Of a DNA stretch of 64,000 nt, positions 1 to 8,651 are shown piece after piece. This stretch comes from Clostridium sp. UBA699 (GTDB lineage: Bacteria; Bacillota; Clostridia; Clostridiales; Clostridiaceae): assembly GCA_002298915.1 (NCBI GenBank), contig DBML01000025.1:65762-129761 (forward strand), read 5' to 3'. Below the pieces are notes generated by a model. It was given only the letters and a program-made list of their open reading frames with translations, did no database searches and was not told where the DNA came from. Numbering within the stretch: the first letter of the stretch is position 1; every line of letters starts with the position of its first letter. A program made the translations under genes and the position numbers.

Positions 1-3000
1 CCAGACATCGCGCAGGTCTTCATCGGCAGGAACGGCCAGACAGCCGACGAGTTCAGGCAAAAGCTCCTAATTGTCAGGAAGCAGGCTCAGAACCTCATCC
101 TGAACTCGGGCACGCCTAACGCCGGCACCTTCTACGTCGCCAGCCTGTCAGACAGGACCATAGTCTACAAGGGCTTGGTGCTGGGCTTCAGGCTCGAGGA
201 TTTCTACCTGGACCTCCGGGACGAAGCCGTGGAGACTGCCATCGCTCTGGTGCACGAGAGGTACAGCACGAACACCTTCCCGTCGTGGCAGCTAGCCCAG
301 CCTTTCAGGTACCTGGCCCACAACGGCGAGATCAACACGATCGTCGGCAACATAAACAAGATGAACGCCAGGGAAGGCGTCATGTACTCCAAGCGCTTCG
401 GCGACGACTTCCGGAAGACCCTCCCCATAATAGAGCCCTTCGGAAGCGACTCCGCTTCCCTGGACAACGCCCTGGAGCTTTTCCTCGAGAACGGCTACTC
501 CCTGGAGAACTCCATGATGGTGCTCGTCCCGGAAGCCTGGCACAAGGACAAGCTTATGGACGAGTGCAAGAGGTCCTTCTATGAGTACCACGCAAGGCTC
601 ATGGAGCCCTGGGACGGCCCTTCGACTATAGCCTTCACCGACGGCGAGAAGATCGCGGTATCCCTGGACAGGAACGGACTGAGGCCGGCAAGGTACGTCG
701 TGACGAAGGACAACCTGGTAATCATGGCCTCGGAGACGGGCGTCGTGGACCTTGACGAGAGCCGCATAGCTGCCAGGGGCATGGTGGAGCCGGGCAAACT
801 GTTCGTGGTGGACACGGCTAGCGGCAGGCTGGTCCCTGACGACGAGGTAAAGCACGGCATATGCTCGCAGCACCCCTTCAGCGAGTGGATAAAGCGCAAC
901 AGGCTGACCCTGGCCGACATAGCGAAGCACCACGAGGTCAAGACCATGAGGACCGAGACGCTGCTCCTGAAGCAGAGGGTCTTCGGCTACACCCGAGACG
1001 AGCTCAGGAACGTAATCGCCTGCATGACCAACACGAGGAAGGAGCCTATGGGCTCTATGAACGTGGACGTGCCTCTTGCGGTGCTTTCGAAGAAGCCTCA
1101 GCTCCTGTTCGACTACTTCAAGCAGACCTTCGCCCAGGTCACGAACCCGCCGATAGACCCCATCAGGGAGGAATCCGTAATGTCCCTCACCCAGTTCATC
1201 GGCTCCCATGGAAGGATCCTGGACGAGATAGAGACGGACACCGACAGGAAGTACATCGAGCTGAGGCAGCCCGTGCTGTCGAACTCTCAGATAGAGGATA
1301 TAAAGCACCTGGACGACGAGCACTTCAGCTCCGTCACCATACCGATAATATTCGAGACGGACAGGGAGCAGGGCCTCAGGGAAGCTCTTGAGTCGCTCTG
1401 CAAGAGGGCCGAGCAGTGCGTGAAAAGCGGCCACAGCATCCTGATCCTTAGCGACAAGAGCATAAACATGTACTACGCCCCAATCCCGAGCCTCCTTGCC
1501 CTGAGCGCAGTGAACAACCACCTGACCAACAGGAAGCTTAGGACCTTCGTGGACATCATAGTGGAGGCCGGCGACGCCAGGGACGTGATGCACATAGCCC
1601 TGCTGCTCGGCTACGGCGCCAAGGCGGTAAACCCGTACATGGTGTACTACTCCATCGCCCACATGCTGGAAACCGGGAAGAGCATAAGGAACGCCAGGGA
1701 CGCAGAGGAGGGCTTCGACAACTACGTCAAGGCCGTTTCCTCGGGAATCCTTAAGATAATATCGAGGATGGGCATATCGACGCTCCAGAGCTACAGCGGA
1801 GCCCAGATATTCCAGATAATTGGCCTCGGCGACGAGGTGGTCAGGGACTACTTCCCGAACACCCCTACCAGGATATCCGGCATCAGCCTGGACGACATAG
1901 CCCAGGACGTCATCAGCAGGCAGCTGCTATGCGAGATGAAGCAGCCCAAGGACAAGGAGCACCTGCACCTCAGGGACCTGCTGGAGTTCAGGAGGCTGAA
2001 GAACGCTCCCGTGGCACTGGCGGAGGTGGAGCCGGCCGAGGACATCCTCAGGCGCTTCACCGTGTCGGGCATGTCCTTCGGCTCGCTGAGCAAGGAGGCC
2101 CACGAGACCATAGCCGTCGCCATGAACAGGCTGGGCGCCACGAGCAACTCCGGCGAGGGCGGCGAGGACCCCGAGAGGTACAGGCCGGACGCCGGCGGCG
2201 ACAGCAGGAACAGCGCGGTGAAGCAGGTTGCGTCGGCGAGGTTCGGCGTAACGGCCAACTACCTCGTCAACTGCAGGGAGCTGCAGATCAAGATGGCACA
2301 GGGAGCGAAGCCTGGCGAGGGCGGGCACCTGCCCGGCGGGAAGGTCACGGCGGACATAGCCAGGTTCCGCCACTCCATTCCCGGCATAGACCTGATATCG
2401 CCTCCGCCCCACCACGACATATACTCCATCGAGGACCTGGCGCAGCTCATATTCGACCTTAAAAACGTTAACCCAGCTGCGCGCATAGGCGTGAAGCTCG
2501 TTTCCGAGGTGGGCATTGGCACGGTCGCTGCCGGTGTGGCCAAGGGCCATGCGGACGTCATAATGATAAGCGGCGGCGACGGCGGTACCGGCGCATCCCC
2601 CATAAGCTCAATGAGGTACGTGGGGCTGCCCTGGGAGCTGGGCCTTGCGGAGGTGCAGCAGACGCTTCTCCTCAACGACCTCCGAAGCAGGGTGACGCTG
2701 CAGGTGGATGGGAAGATCAAGAGCGGCAGGGACATAGTTGTAGCCGCCCTGCTCGGCGCGGAGGAGTACGGCTTCGCGACGGGAGCCCTGGTGTCGATGG
2801 GCTGTATCATGTGCAGGCAGTGCGGGCTCAACAGGTGCCCGGCGGGCATCGCTACCCAGGATCCCGACCTCAGGAGAAAGTTCAAGGGCAGGCCAGAGGA
2901 CATCATAGCCTGGCTGACCGGCCTCGCCGAGGAAGCGAGGGAGATCATGGCAGAGCTCGGCTTCAGGAGCCTTGACGAGATGATCGGGAAACCTGAGCAC

Positions 3001-3921
3001 CTGGCTGCGAAGCCAGACGCGGAGGGCCGCCTGAAGGGCATAGACCTCTCGCAGCTCCTCTACAGGCCTGAGCTGCCGTCAAGGATACTGGGCAAGCACT
3101 CGTTCCCTCAGGACCACAAGATAGACGGGGTCCTGGACGCTGGCCTGATCGCAGCCTCAGCCGACGCCTTGGACAGAGGCGCCAGGGTGGTCCTGAACAG
3201 GGCCATCCGCAACACGGACAGGTCCGCCGGGGCGATGCTGAGCGGAGAGATAGCCAAGCGCTTCGGCGACGCAGGCCTGGAGGACGATACGATCCTGGTT
3301 AACTTCACGGGCTCGGCGGGCCAGAGCTTCGGCGCCTTCGGAGCCAGGGGCCTCACACTGAGGCTGCGCGGCGACGCCAACGACTACGTGGGCAAGGGCC
3401 TGTCCGGCGCTAAGATTGTCCTGACACCTGCCGTGGAAGCGGGTTTCGCCCCTTCCGAGAACGTGATAGCAGGCAACACGCTCCTTTACGGGGCGACGTC
3501 GGGCAAGGCGTTCATCCGCGGCAGGGTCGGGCAGAGGTTCTGCGTAAGGAACAGCGGGGCCGTTGCGGTGGTGGAGGGCGTGGGAAACCACGGCTGCGAG
3601 TACATGACCGGCGGAACCGTAGTAATCCTGGGGCCTGTTGGCACGAACTTCGGAGCCGGCATGAGCGGCGGCGAGGCCTACGTCCTGGACGAGAGCGGCG
3701 ACCTCGCCCTCAAGGTCAACAAGGGCGCAAGAAGCTTCCTGAAGGGCCTGGACGAAGGCGGAGCGCGCGACAGTTCGAAGCTCAAGGCGGTCATCGCGGA
3801 GCACCTGGACGCTACGGGAAGCCGCATAGCCGCGGCTGTGCTGGGGGACTGGGAAGGCTGGAAGGACAAGTTCGTGAAGGTTTCCTCAACCGTGTATGAC
3901 AGGCATCAGACTCAATATTAG
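1..3921 (+). CDS. gltB: Glutamate synthase large subunit (5'-truncated by window)
   Basis: The reading frame is open from base 1, so the gene begins upstream; about 1306 codons of a family that is usually about 1500 residues are visible. The glutamine amidotransferase part is followed by the central domain, the FMN-binding synthase domain (GMSFGSLSKEAHE and the GEGGEDPERY loop near codons 690-735) and the C-terminal GXGXG beta-helix. Cysteines at visible codons 935, 941 and 946 have the C-x5-C-x4-C spacing of the 3Fe-4S ligands. The enzyme makes two glutamates from 2-oxoglutarate and glutamine. No gltD (small subunit) lies downstream, so either it is upstream or the enzyme takes electrons from ferredoxin or a distant partner; this is not decidable here. 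Confidence 0.95.
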   Translation, partial: PDIAQVFIGRNGQTADEFRQKLLIVRKQAQNLILNSGTPNAGTFYVASLSDRTIVYKGLVLGFRLEDFYLDLRDEAVETAIALVHERYSTNTFPSWQLAQPFRYLAHNGEINTIVGNINKMNAREGVMYSKRFGDDFRKTLPIIEPFGSDSASLDNALELFLENGYSLENSMMVLVPEAWHKDKLMDECKRSFYEYHARLMEPWDGPSTIAFTDGEKIAVSLDRNGLRPARYVVTKDNLVIMASETGVVDLDESRIAARGMVEPGKLFVVDTASGRLVPDDEVKHGICSQHPFSEWIKRNRLTLADIAKHHEVKTMRTETLLLKQRVFGYTRDELRNVIACMTNTRKEPMGSMNVDVPLAVLSKKPQLLFDYFKQTFAQVTNPPIDPIREESVMSLTQFIGSHGRILDEIETDTDRKYIELRQPVLSNSQIEDIKHLDDEHFSSVTIPIIFETDREQGLREALESLCKRAEQCVKSGHSILILSDKSINMYYAPIPSLLALSAVNNHLTNRKLRTFVDIIVEAGDARDVMHIALLLGYGAKAVNPYMVYYSIAHMLETGKSIRNARDAEEGFDNYVKAVSSGILKIISRMGISTLQSYSGAQIFQIIGLGDEVVRDYFPNTPTRISGISLDDIAQDVISRQLLCEMKQPKDKEHLHLRDLLEFRRLKNAPVALAEVEPAEDILRRFTVSGMSFGSLSKEAHETIAVAMNRLGATSNSGEGGEDPERYRPDAGGDSRNSAVKQVASARFGVTANYLVNCRELQIKMAQGAKPGEGGHLPGGKVTADIARFRHSIPGIDLISPPPHHDIYSIEDLAQLIFDLKNVNPAARIGVKLVSEVGIGTVAAGVAKGHADVIMISGGDGGTGASPISSMRYVGLPWELGLAEVQQTLLLNDLRSRVTLQVDGKIKSGRDIVVAALLGAEEYGFATGALVSMGCIMCRQCGLNRCPAGIATQDPDLRRKFKGRPEDIIAWLTGLAEEAREIMAELGFRSLDEMIGKPEHLAAKPDAEGRLKGIDLSQLLYRPELPSRILGKHSFPQDHKIDGVLDAGLIAASADALDRGARVVLNRAIRNTDRSAGAMLSGEIAKRFGDAGLEDDTILVNFTGSAGQSFGAFGARGLTLRLRGDANDYVGKGLSGAKIVLTPAVEAGFAPSENVIAGNTLLYGATSGKAFIRGRVGQRFCVRNSGAVAVVEGVGNHGCEYMTGGTVVILGPVGTNFGAGMSGGEAYVLDESGDLALKVNKGARSFLKGLDEGGARDSSKLKAVIAEHLDATGSRIAAAVLGDWEGWKDKFVKVSSTVYDRHQTQY

Positions 3922-3942
3922 CTGCACCCCCTATGCGGGATC

Positions 3943-3988
3943 AGGGCTATTTTGTCAGCCGCCCTGCTTCCGCATTCAAAATAGCCCT
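3943..3988. repeat. Inverted repeat downstream of gltB
   Basis: Twelve-base perfect arms (AGGGCTATTTTG and its complement) enclose a 22-base loop just after the gltB stop. There is no T-run after the hairpin, so it may be a weak or factor-assisted terminator, or an mRNA 3'-end stabiliser. Confidence 0.5.
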
Positions 3989-4100
3989 GGCCGTGGATTC
4001 TGCGGCCCGGGCTATTATTTCGCCGAAAGCGATGTACTTGAAGGACTTTATTTCATATAATGTAATTAGGTGCGATATTGATTTGTGGGGAGTGGTAATT

Positions 4101-4697
4101 ATGTCACGTGTTAATTTGTATCATAACGGTTTCCTGGTAAAAAGAATCAATAATGACGACACTGTTGTTCACGGTCAATACAAGGGCATAGAGGGCGGTA
4201 ACTGGCCAATTGGCAGAGCCTTTTCTTCGGAAGCTGTCAGCGCGGAGGAGCAGGGATATCTTGTGCATTTTCTTGAAAACAACGTCTTCCTAAACGGTTC
4301 CGACAGCTCTTACGTCGACGTCTGTCCCAACATCTACTTCACGAAGAGATACGTCAAGGCTTGCCGCGCTGCAGGTTTTGAGGTGCAGGTGCTTTACTGC
4401 AGGACCCAGAGAAGGTACCCTGAATGCGATATCGATCCCGTTGCTGACAATTACAGGCTCATAGGCTACGACTACGGCTCTGCGGGCAGCGATTACCATT
4501 CCTGCGTTTTAAGCGAGGCTGGCAGTCTGGAGGGGCTGTCTCACTTCCAGCTGAACAAATACGGTTTGTTCGGAAGCGAGCCGGAAATCCTGGAGTTCAT
4601 AAAACTGAGGAATGAGCTGAAGAAGGCTAAACCGGAGTTGGGCTTGGAGGACGAGGATTTCATCATCTACCAGTTGTGGGAGTGCGAAAACGTTTGA
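4101..4697 (+). CDS. Hypothetical protein, 198 aa
   Basis: I do not recognise the family. The frame is open further upstream, but the ATG at 4101 is preceded by GGGGAGTGG at a good spacing, while the upstream extension would run through the inverted repeat after gltB, so 4101 is the likely start. The protein is soluble-looking, with no signal peptide or membrane segment, and is rich in Tyr and Asp; it ends in an acidic tail. It is a single gene between gltB and a terminator. Confidence 0.65.
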   Translation: MSRVNLYHNGFLVKRINNDDTVVHGQYKGIEGGNWPIGRAFSSEAVSAEEQGYLVHFLENNVFLNGSDSSYVDVCPNIYFTKRYVKACRAAGFEVQVLYCRTQRRYPECDIDPVADNYRLIGYDYGSAGSDYHSCVLSEAGSLEGLSHFQLNKYGLFGSEPEILEFIKLRNELKKAKPELGLEDEDFIIYQLWECENV

Positions 4698-4733
4698 TTG
4701 CGGATAATTAATGAGAAATAAACATCCCCGGGA

Positions 4734-4785
4734 GGTTCCTTGCGCAGGAGCCCCTCGGGGATTGTTCTGTTTAAGTGTTGTTATT
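4734..4785 (+). terminator. Rho-independent-type terminator, first copy of a duplicated module
   Basis: An imperfect GC-rich hairpin (ATCCCCGGGAGG ... CCCCTCGGGGAT) is followed by T-rich DNA. The 25 bases 4761-4785 recur with one mismatch at 5511-5535, also directly after a hairpin, so the two terminators share a common origin. Confidence 0.75.
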
Positions 4786-4848
4786 GTTGTTCCAGGTTTT
4801 CAGTAAATAAATTATCCCTATTGCCGGCATAACCCCAAAATTATTTCC

Positions 4849-4878
4849 TTGTACATCCAGCCATATATTTCCTATAAT
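4849..4878 (+). promoter_or_regulatory. Sigma-A-type promoter for the 171-aa gene
   Basis: TTGTAC and TATAAT are separated by 18 bases. The -10 box ends 43 bases before the ATG at 4922. Confidence 0.6.
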
Positions 4879-4921
4879 AATATCATATGTGTTTTGTTAG
4901 CGTTTTGGAAGGATGTGCATT

Positions 4922-5437
4922 ATGTATAAACAAAAGCTTGAAATATACCATATACCTATAAGGTTTTATGCAGAATATAATTTTGTACTTGTTGCTTCTG
5001 CTATTTTTTTGAGCCTGTCAGTGATTGCCCCGAATTTCTTAATTTTCTCTCACCCTAATGTTAATATACATGAGAAAATTGCGATATCAACGATGATGCT
5101 CCCCCTTTATTTATACGCCTTGTATATTGACGCGGACCTGATCCACTCCTTCGTCCTTAAAAAGCAATATGTTGAAATAAATTTCGATGGAATAATAATT
5201 AAGAAGCTGTTTAAAGATTTAGTTATTCGATGGGATGATATATTTGGAGCTGAAACATATTCTTTCAGGAATTTTGAGAGCATCAGGCTAACAAGAATGA
5301 AAGATGCAGCGGTTGATCCGTTTCCAAGCATTTTTGGGGGAGCGTTCGCCAAGATTCATGTGGACATACCCTCCCGCAAGTACAGGAATATTGACAGCAG
5401 AAAATTTATCAACACGATTGGGAAACACTTGAAATAA
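4922..5437 (+). CDS. Predicted membrane-anchored PH-like protein, 171 aa
   Basis: The N-terminal half holds two hydrophobic segments (roughly residues 18-40 and 50-72). The C-terminal half looks like the PH-like soluble domain of STM3941-type proteins (a strand carrying FDGIIIKKL, then IRWDDI). Start choice: GGAAGG at 4907 abuts the ATG at 4913 but sits nine bases before the ATG at 4922, so 4922 is preferred. The gene is clearly more AT-rich than its neighbours and lies between two copies of the same terminator module, which suggests acquisition as a unit. Function unknown. Confidence 0.65.
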   Translation: MYKQKLEIYHIPIRFYAEYNFVLVASAIFLSLSVIAPNFLIFSHPNVNIHEKIAISTMMLPLYLYALYIDADLIHSFVLKKQYVEINFDGIIIKKLFKDLVIRWDDIFGAETYSFRNFESIRLTRMKDAAVDPFPSIFGGAFAKIHVDIPSRKYRNIDSRKFINTIGKHLK

Positions 5438-5472
5438 TGTAAGAATAAATGGATAGATGGACAGAAATGACG

Positions 5473-5535
5473 AATGCCCGAGGGGCCTATGCGTTGCGGC
5501 AACCTCGGGCATTGTTTTGTTTAAGTGTTGTTATT
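5473..5535 (+). terminator. Terminator, second copy of the duplicated module
   Basis: An eleven-base stem (AATGCCCGAGG / CCTCGGGCATT) is followed by T-rich DNA. Its 3' flank matches 4761-4785 in 24 of 25 bases. The stop codon of the convergent methyltransferase gene (5531-5533) lies inside the repeated flank. Confidence 0.85.
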
Positions 5536-6664
5536 TTTTTCTGCAGCTCTCAGGCAGCAGGTACTGGTAGTAATAGCATTTAAGCCTTCCGTTGTAGAGC
5601 TTCCTGTTCTTGTCGGATTTCCTGCCGAAGCATTTTTCGAAGTCGGGATGTGACGTAATGACGAAGAAGCCGAACCTGTCCAGCTTCCCGAAAACCCTTC
5701 CCATGGTCCTGTAGATAGCCTCGGCTTCCTCGGACTCGCCGAGCCTCTCGCCGTACGGAGGGTTCGTGATGATGTAGCAGCACTTCTTGCTGCTGGAGAA
5801 CTCGCTGACATCCTGCCTCTTGAAGGCTATGTTGTCCTCGACGCCCGCTTTCTTGGCGTTCCCGCGGGCTGTGTTCAGCACCCTGCCGTCGATGTCGGAG
5901 CAGAGTATCCTGAAGTCCTTGCTGTTTATGGAGTTGCGCGCGTGCGACCTTATGTCCTCCCACAGCTCAGCGTCAATGAAGTCGAACTGCTCCGAGACGA
6001 AGCTCCTGTTGAGGCCTGGCGCGATGTTCCTGCCTATCATGGCGGCCTCAATGGCTATTGTGCCTGAGCCGCAGAAAGGGTCCATGAGAGGTATGTCCGG
6101 GTTCCATCCGCTTATGAGCACCATGGCAGCCGCCAGCGTCTCCTTTATAGGGGCGCCTCCGGCGAACTCCCTGTAGCCCCTCTTGTGCAGACCGGGACCG
6201 GTCGTGTCGAGTGTCAACGTGACGATGTCCTTCAGGATTGCCACCTCTATCTTGTACTCGGCGCCGTCCTCTGGGAAGGTGTCCCTCCTGTATTTCCTTT
6301 TCATCGATTCCACGACGGCCTTCTTCACGATGGACTGGACGTCCGGAACGCTGTGGAGCTGTGATTTGACCGACTTGCCTGTGACGTGCATGAAGCCGTT
6401 TATCGGTATTATGTCTCCGAACTCGACTGCCTTGGTCCCCTGGAAGAGCTCCTCGAAGCTCATGGCCTTGAATTCGGCCAGCTGGATGAGCACCCTGTCG
6501 GCTGTCCTGAGCCACATGTTGCAGGTGACTATGTCCATCTCGTCGCCCTGGAAGGTCACCTTTCCGTTCTCAACCTTGAGGTCGTCGTAGCCGAGGGCCT
6601 TGAGTTCGTTTGCCACGACCTTCTCAAGGCCGAAGGTTGCCGTGGCTATAAGCGTAAAATCCAT
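5531..6664 (-). CDS. THUMP-domain class I SAM rRNA methyltransferase (RlmL/YpsC family)
   Basis: The 377 aa match the size of the YpsC/RlmL N-terminal-type enzymes that methylate guanine N2 in 23S rRNA. An N-terminal THUMP-type RNA-binding region (about residues 45-155) is followed by the methyltransferase domain, with the SAM-binding motif MDPFCGSGTIAIEA near residue 190 and the catalytic motif TNPPYGERLG near residue 300. It starts at an ATG after AAAGGAGAG. The gene is monocistronic and divergent from the helicase gene at 6845; both promoters fit in the 180-base gap. Confidence 0.9.
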   Translation of the reverse strand: MDFTLIATATFGLEKVVANELKALGYDDLKVENGKVTFQGDEMDIVTCNMWLRTADRVLIQLAEFKAMSFEELFQGTKAVEFGDIIPINGFMHVTGKSVKSQLHSVPDVQSIVKKAVVESMKRKYRRDTFPEDGAEYKIEVAILKDIVTLTLDTTGPGLHKRGYREFAGGAPIKETLAAAMVLISGWNPDIPLMDPFCGSGTIAIEAAMIGRNIAPGLNRSFVSEQFDFIDAELWEDIRSHARNSINSKDFRILCSDIDGRVLNTARGNAKKAGVEDNIAFKRQDVSEFSSSKKCCYIITNPPYGERLGESEEAEAIYRTMGRVFGKLDRFGFFVITSHPDFEKCFGRKSDKNRKLYNGRLKCYYYQYLLPESCRKK

Positions 6665-6720
6665 TTTCGATTCTCTCCTTTATATATGCGTGCGATTGTA
6701 TCCTCTAAATTAACATACCT

Positions 6721-6749
6721 ATTCTACCACAAAACCATTTGCAGGACAA
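6721..6749 (-). promoter_or_regulatory. Promoter of the methyltransferase gene
   Basis: On the minus strand TTGTCC and TAGAAT are 17 bases apart, with the -10 about 57 bases before the ATG. Confidence 0.45.
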
Positions 6750-6770
6750 AGCAAAAGAAATTAACGGTGG

Positions 6771-6799
6771 TTGACAGGGGCGCTCCGTGAGTATAGAAT
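6771..6799 (+). promoter_or_regulatory. Promoter of the helicase gene
   Basis: A consensus TTGACA box and TAGAAT are separated by 17 bases. The start codon is 46 bases downstream of the -10. Confidence 0.7.
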
Positions 6800-6844
6800 A
6801 TTATAAGTTCAGATAGAATTATTGAAAATGAGGTATATAAACAT

Positions 6845-7984
6845 ATGAATAATAAATTTGAAAAAATTGGCCTTGGCGAGGAACTCGTCGGCGGCCTCAA
6901 GCTCATGGGCATTACTGAGCCTACGGAGATACAGGAGAAGGCTATCCCCTGGGCGCTGGCAAACAAGGACGTTATAGGCCAGTCACAGACAGGAAGCGGT
7001 AAGACGCTCGCCTACCTGCTGCCGCTTTTCGCAAGGATCGACTCCAGCAAGAGGGAGATGCAGGCGATAGTGCTTGCTCCGACGCACGAGCTGGCGATGC
7101 AGATCGACAAGACAGCAAAGCTGCTTTCCGAAAAGTCAGGGATACCTGTGACTTCCATAGCAATCATCGGCGAGGTCAACGTCAAGAAACAGGTAGAAAA
7201 GCTGAGGGAGAAGCCGCACATCATAGTCGGCTCCGCCGGGAGGATCCTCGAGCTAATCAAGATAAAGAAGATAAGCGCCCACACAGTGAAGACCATAGTG
7301 CTTGACGAGGGCGACAAGCTTCTCAACGAAAAGAACATCACCGTCGTGAAGGCCGTGATTAAAACAACCTTGAGGGACAGGCAGCTTATGATGTTCTCTG
7401 CCACAGTGACGGAGAAAGCGCTTGGAACTGCCAGGGAGCTGATGAAGGAGCCTGAGGTCATCAAGGTTAAGGAAGAGAACCTGGTGAACCCAGACATAGA
7501 GCATATCTACCTGCAGTGCGAGCAGAGGGACAAGATCGAGGTTCTGAGGAAGCTCATAGCTTCGACCAACCCTGCAAAAGGGATCATATTCATCAACAAG
7601 TCTGACGACATTCAGATCATGACTGCTAAGCTGCAGTTCCACAACATCAACGCCCAAAGCATATTCGGGACGGCTTCAAAGGAAGACAGGAAGAACGCCA
7701 TGGAGGGCTTCAGGAGCGGAAAATACAAGCTTCTGGTGGCTTCGGACCTTGCGGCAAGGGGGCTCGACATTGCAGGGGTGTCGCACATTTTCAACCTCGA
7801 CCTGCCAGAGGACCATAAAGAGTACCTTCACAGGGCGGGAAGGACAGGAAGGCAGGGTCTGGCGGGAACGTGCATATCGATCGTGACCGAGAAGGAGGTT
7901 GCGGTCCTCAGAAAGATGGAGAGGGAGTTCATCATCGAGATAAGCCCTGCCAAGATATACAAGGGAGTAATCAGCAAGCTGTAG
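6845..7984 (+). CDS. DEAD-box-family RNA helicase with DEGD motif II
   Basis: At 379 aa this is a minimal two-domain helicase without a C-terminal RNA-binding extension. Motifs appear in order: a Q motif around residues 9-30, motif I SQTGSGKT (47-54), LAPTHELAMQ, motif II DEGD (154-157) in place of DEAD, motif III SAT, and motifs V-VI DLAARGLDI and HRAGRTGRQG. It probably remodels RNA or ribosomal precursors under ATP hydrolysis. The DEGD change spares the catalytic DE pair, so activity is expected. It is followed by a hairpin terminator at 8058. Confidence 0.9.
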   Translation: MNNKFEKIGLGEELVGGLKLMGITEPTEIQEKAIPWALANKDVIGQSQTGSGKTLAYLLPLFARIDSSKREMQAIVLAPTHELAMQIDKTAKLLSEKSGIPVTSIAIIGEVNVKKQVEKLREKPHIIVGSAGRILELIKIKKISAHTVKTIVLDEGDKLLNEKNITVVKAVIKTTLRDRQLMMFSATVTEKALGTARELMKEPEVIKVKEENLVNPDIEHIYLQCEQRDKIEVLRKLIASTNPAKGIIFINKSDDIQIMTAKLQFHNINAQSIFGTASKEDRKNAMEGFRSGKYKLLVASDLAARGLDIAGVSHIFNLDLPEDHKEYLHRAGRTGRQGLAGTCISIVTEKEVAVLRKMEREFIIEISPAKIYKGVISKL

Positions 7985-7997
7985 GCCGGGATAAGCC

Positions 7998-8019
7998 GGG
8001 ACGGTTAACAAGTGTTGCG
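7998..8019 (+). repeat. Solo left half of the GGGACGGTTAAC palindromic repeat
   Basis: The left arm GGGACGGTTAACAAGTGTT is intact, but the right arm expected 30-50 bases later is decayed. It begins 14 bases after the helicase stop. Confidence 0.85.
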
Positions 8020-8057
8020 CTCTCTAGAAGATTTAACGTAAAACAAAATTACTTTTG

Positions 8058-8096
8058 AGCCTGACCTTAGGCAAGAGCCCGGGTCAGGCTTTTATC
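8058..8096 (+). terminator. Terminator after the helicase gene
   Basis: AGCCTGACC pairs with GGTCAGGCT around a 14-base loop and is followed by TTTATCTTTG. Confidence 0.8.
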
Positions 8097-8107
8097 TTTG
8101 TTTTCTT

Positions 8108-8130
8108 GGGGACGGTTAACAAGTGTTTCG
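8108..8130 (+). repeat. Solo left half of the GGGACGGTTAAC palindromic repeat
   Basis: GGGGACGGTTAACAAGTGTTT is present with no matching right arm. The rest of 8131-8260 holds no gene that I can support. Confidence 0.85.
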
Positions 8131-8260
8131 AATTATTTTCAGCCGGTCATCGTATAAAAAGCAAGATATCGGGAGCATTTCGGAGGTAACCTGGGGTAAA
8201 TCCGCCTAAGGCCGACTCAAAAGGTTGCATATATTTTATTATAAAGTATAATATAACTTA

Positions 8261-8299
8261 TAACAGGCTTGTTTTTACCCCTTATTTTCAAGCCTGTTA
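8261..8299. terminator. Strong hairpin in the 667-base gap before the Rh transporter
   Basis: A perfect 11-base stem (TAACAGGCTTG / CAAGCCTGTTA) encloses a T-rich 17-base loop. Only a short T-run follows, so it may terminate transcription or simply be a structured RNA segment. Confidence 0.5.
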
Positions 8300-8370
8300 T
8301 TTCCCCCAAGAGTATATGATGTTAATTTTGGGATCTGGAGCAAAAGCGACCGATCCCCCTTTCTTTTTTT

Positions 8371-8436
8371 GGGGACGGTTAACAACTGTTTGCGGTGTCG
8401 ATTTTCTTAAAGAACGATTAGTTGTTAACCGTCCCC
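8371..8436 (+). repeat. Complete GGGACGGTTAAC palindromic element (66 bp, GCGGTGT subfamily)
   Basis: GGGGACGGTTAAC and GTTAACCGTCCCC arms bound a 66-bp unit. It closely matches the 66-bp unit at 9918-9983, including TTTGCGGTGT after the left arm and ATTAGTT before the right arm. The two copies bracket the Rh transporter gene in the same orientation. Confidence 0.95.
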
Positions 8437-8528
8437 GTTTTGAAATATTAAGAATAGTGAAGGCAGCATGACTATTCTTCCGTTTTTTGCCGTTTTTAGT
8501 TAGTATTCTAATTTTACGACACTTTCAC

Positions 8529-8542
8529 TGTAAACGTTTAAA
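8529..8542 (+). promoter_or_regulatory. Possible CcpA cre site
   Basis: TGTAAACGTTTAAA matches the catabolite-responsive element consensus TGWAARCGYTWNCW except for one position. It lies 110 bases upstream of the Rh transporter gene. A consensus match only. Confidence 0.4.
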
Positions 8543-8559
8543 TGGTATCATGGAAATTG

Positions 8560-8597
8560 TGTGCCTTTACTGTCTCACGTGAGACACAAATGGCACA
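8560..8597. promoter_or_regulatory. 38-bp nested dyad upstream of the Rh transporter
   Basis: The perfect 16-bp palindrome TGTCTCACGTGAGACA is flanked symmetrically, five bases away on each side, by TGTGCC and GGCACA. A short T-run (ATTTTTA) follows. It could be an operator for a dimeric or tetrameric regulator, or an attenuator hairpin, 55 bases before the start codon. Confidence 0.6.
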
Positions 8598-8651
8598 AAT
8601 TTTTAGAAAAGATTGTTTGTTTTTTAACAAACTTTCAGAGGGGGAAAGAAA

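Noticed and set aside
292..1662. Long open frame on the minus strand inside gltB (456 codons), and similar ones through gltB
   Set aside because: It mirrors gltB codon phase in GC-rich coding DNA, has no ribosome site and gives a Val/Leu-rich nonsense protein.
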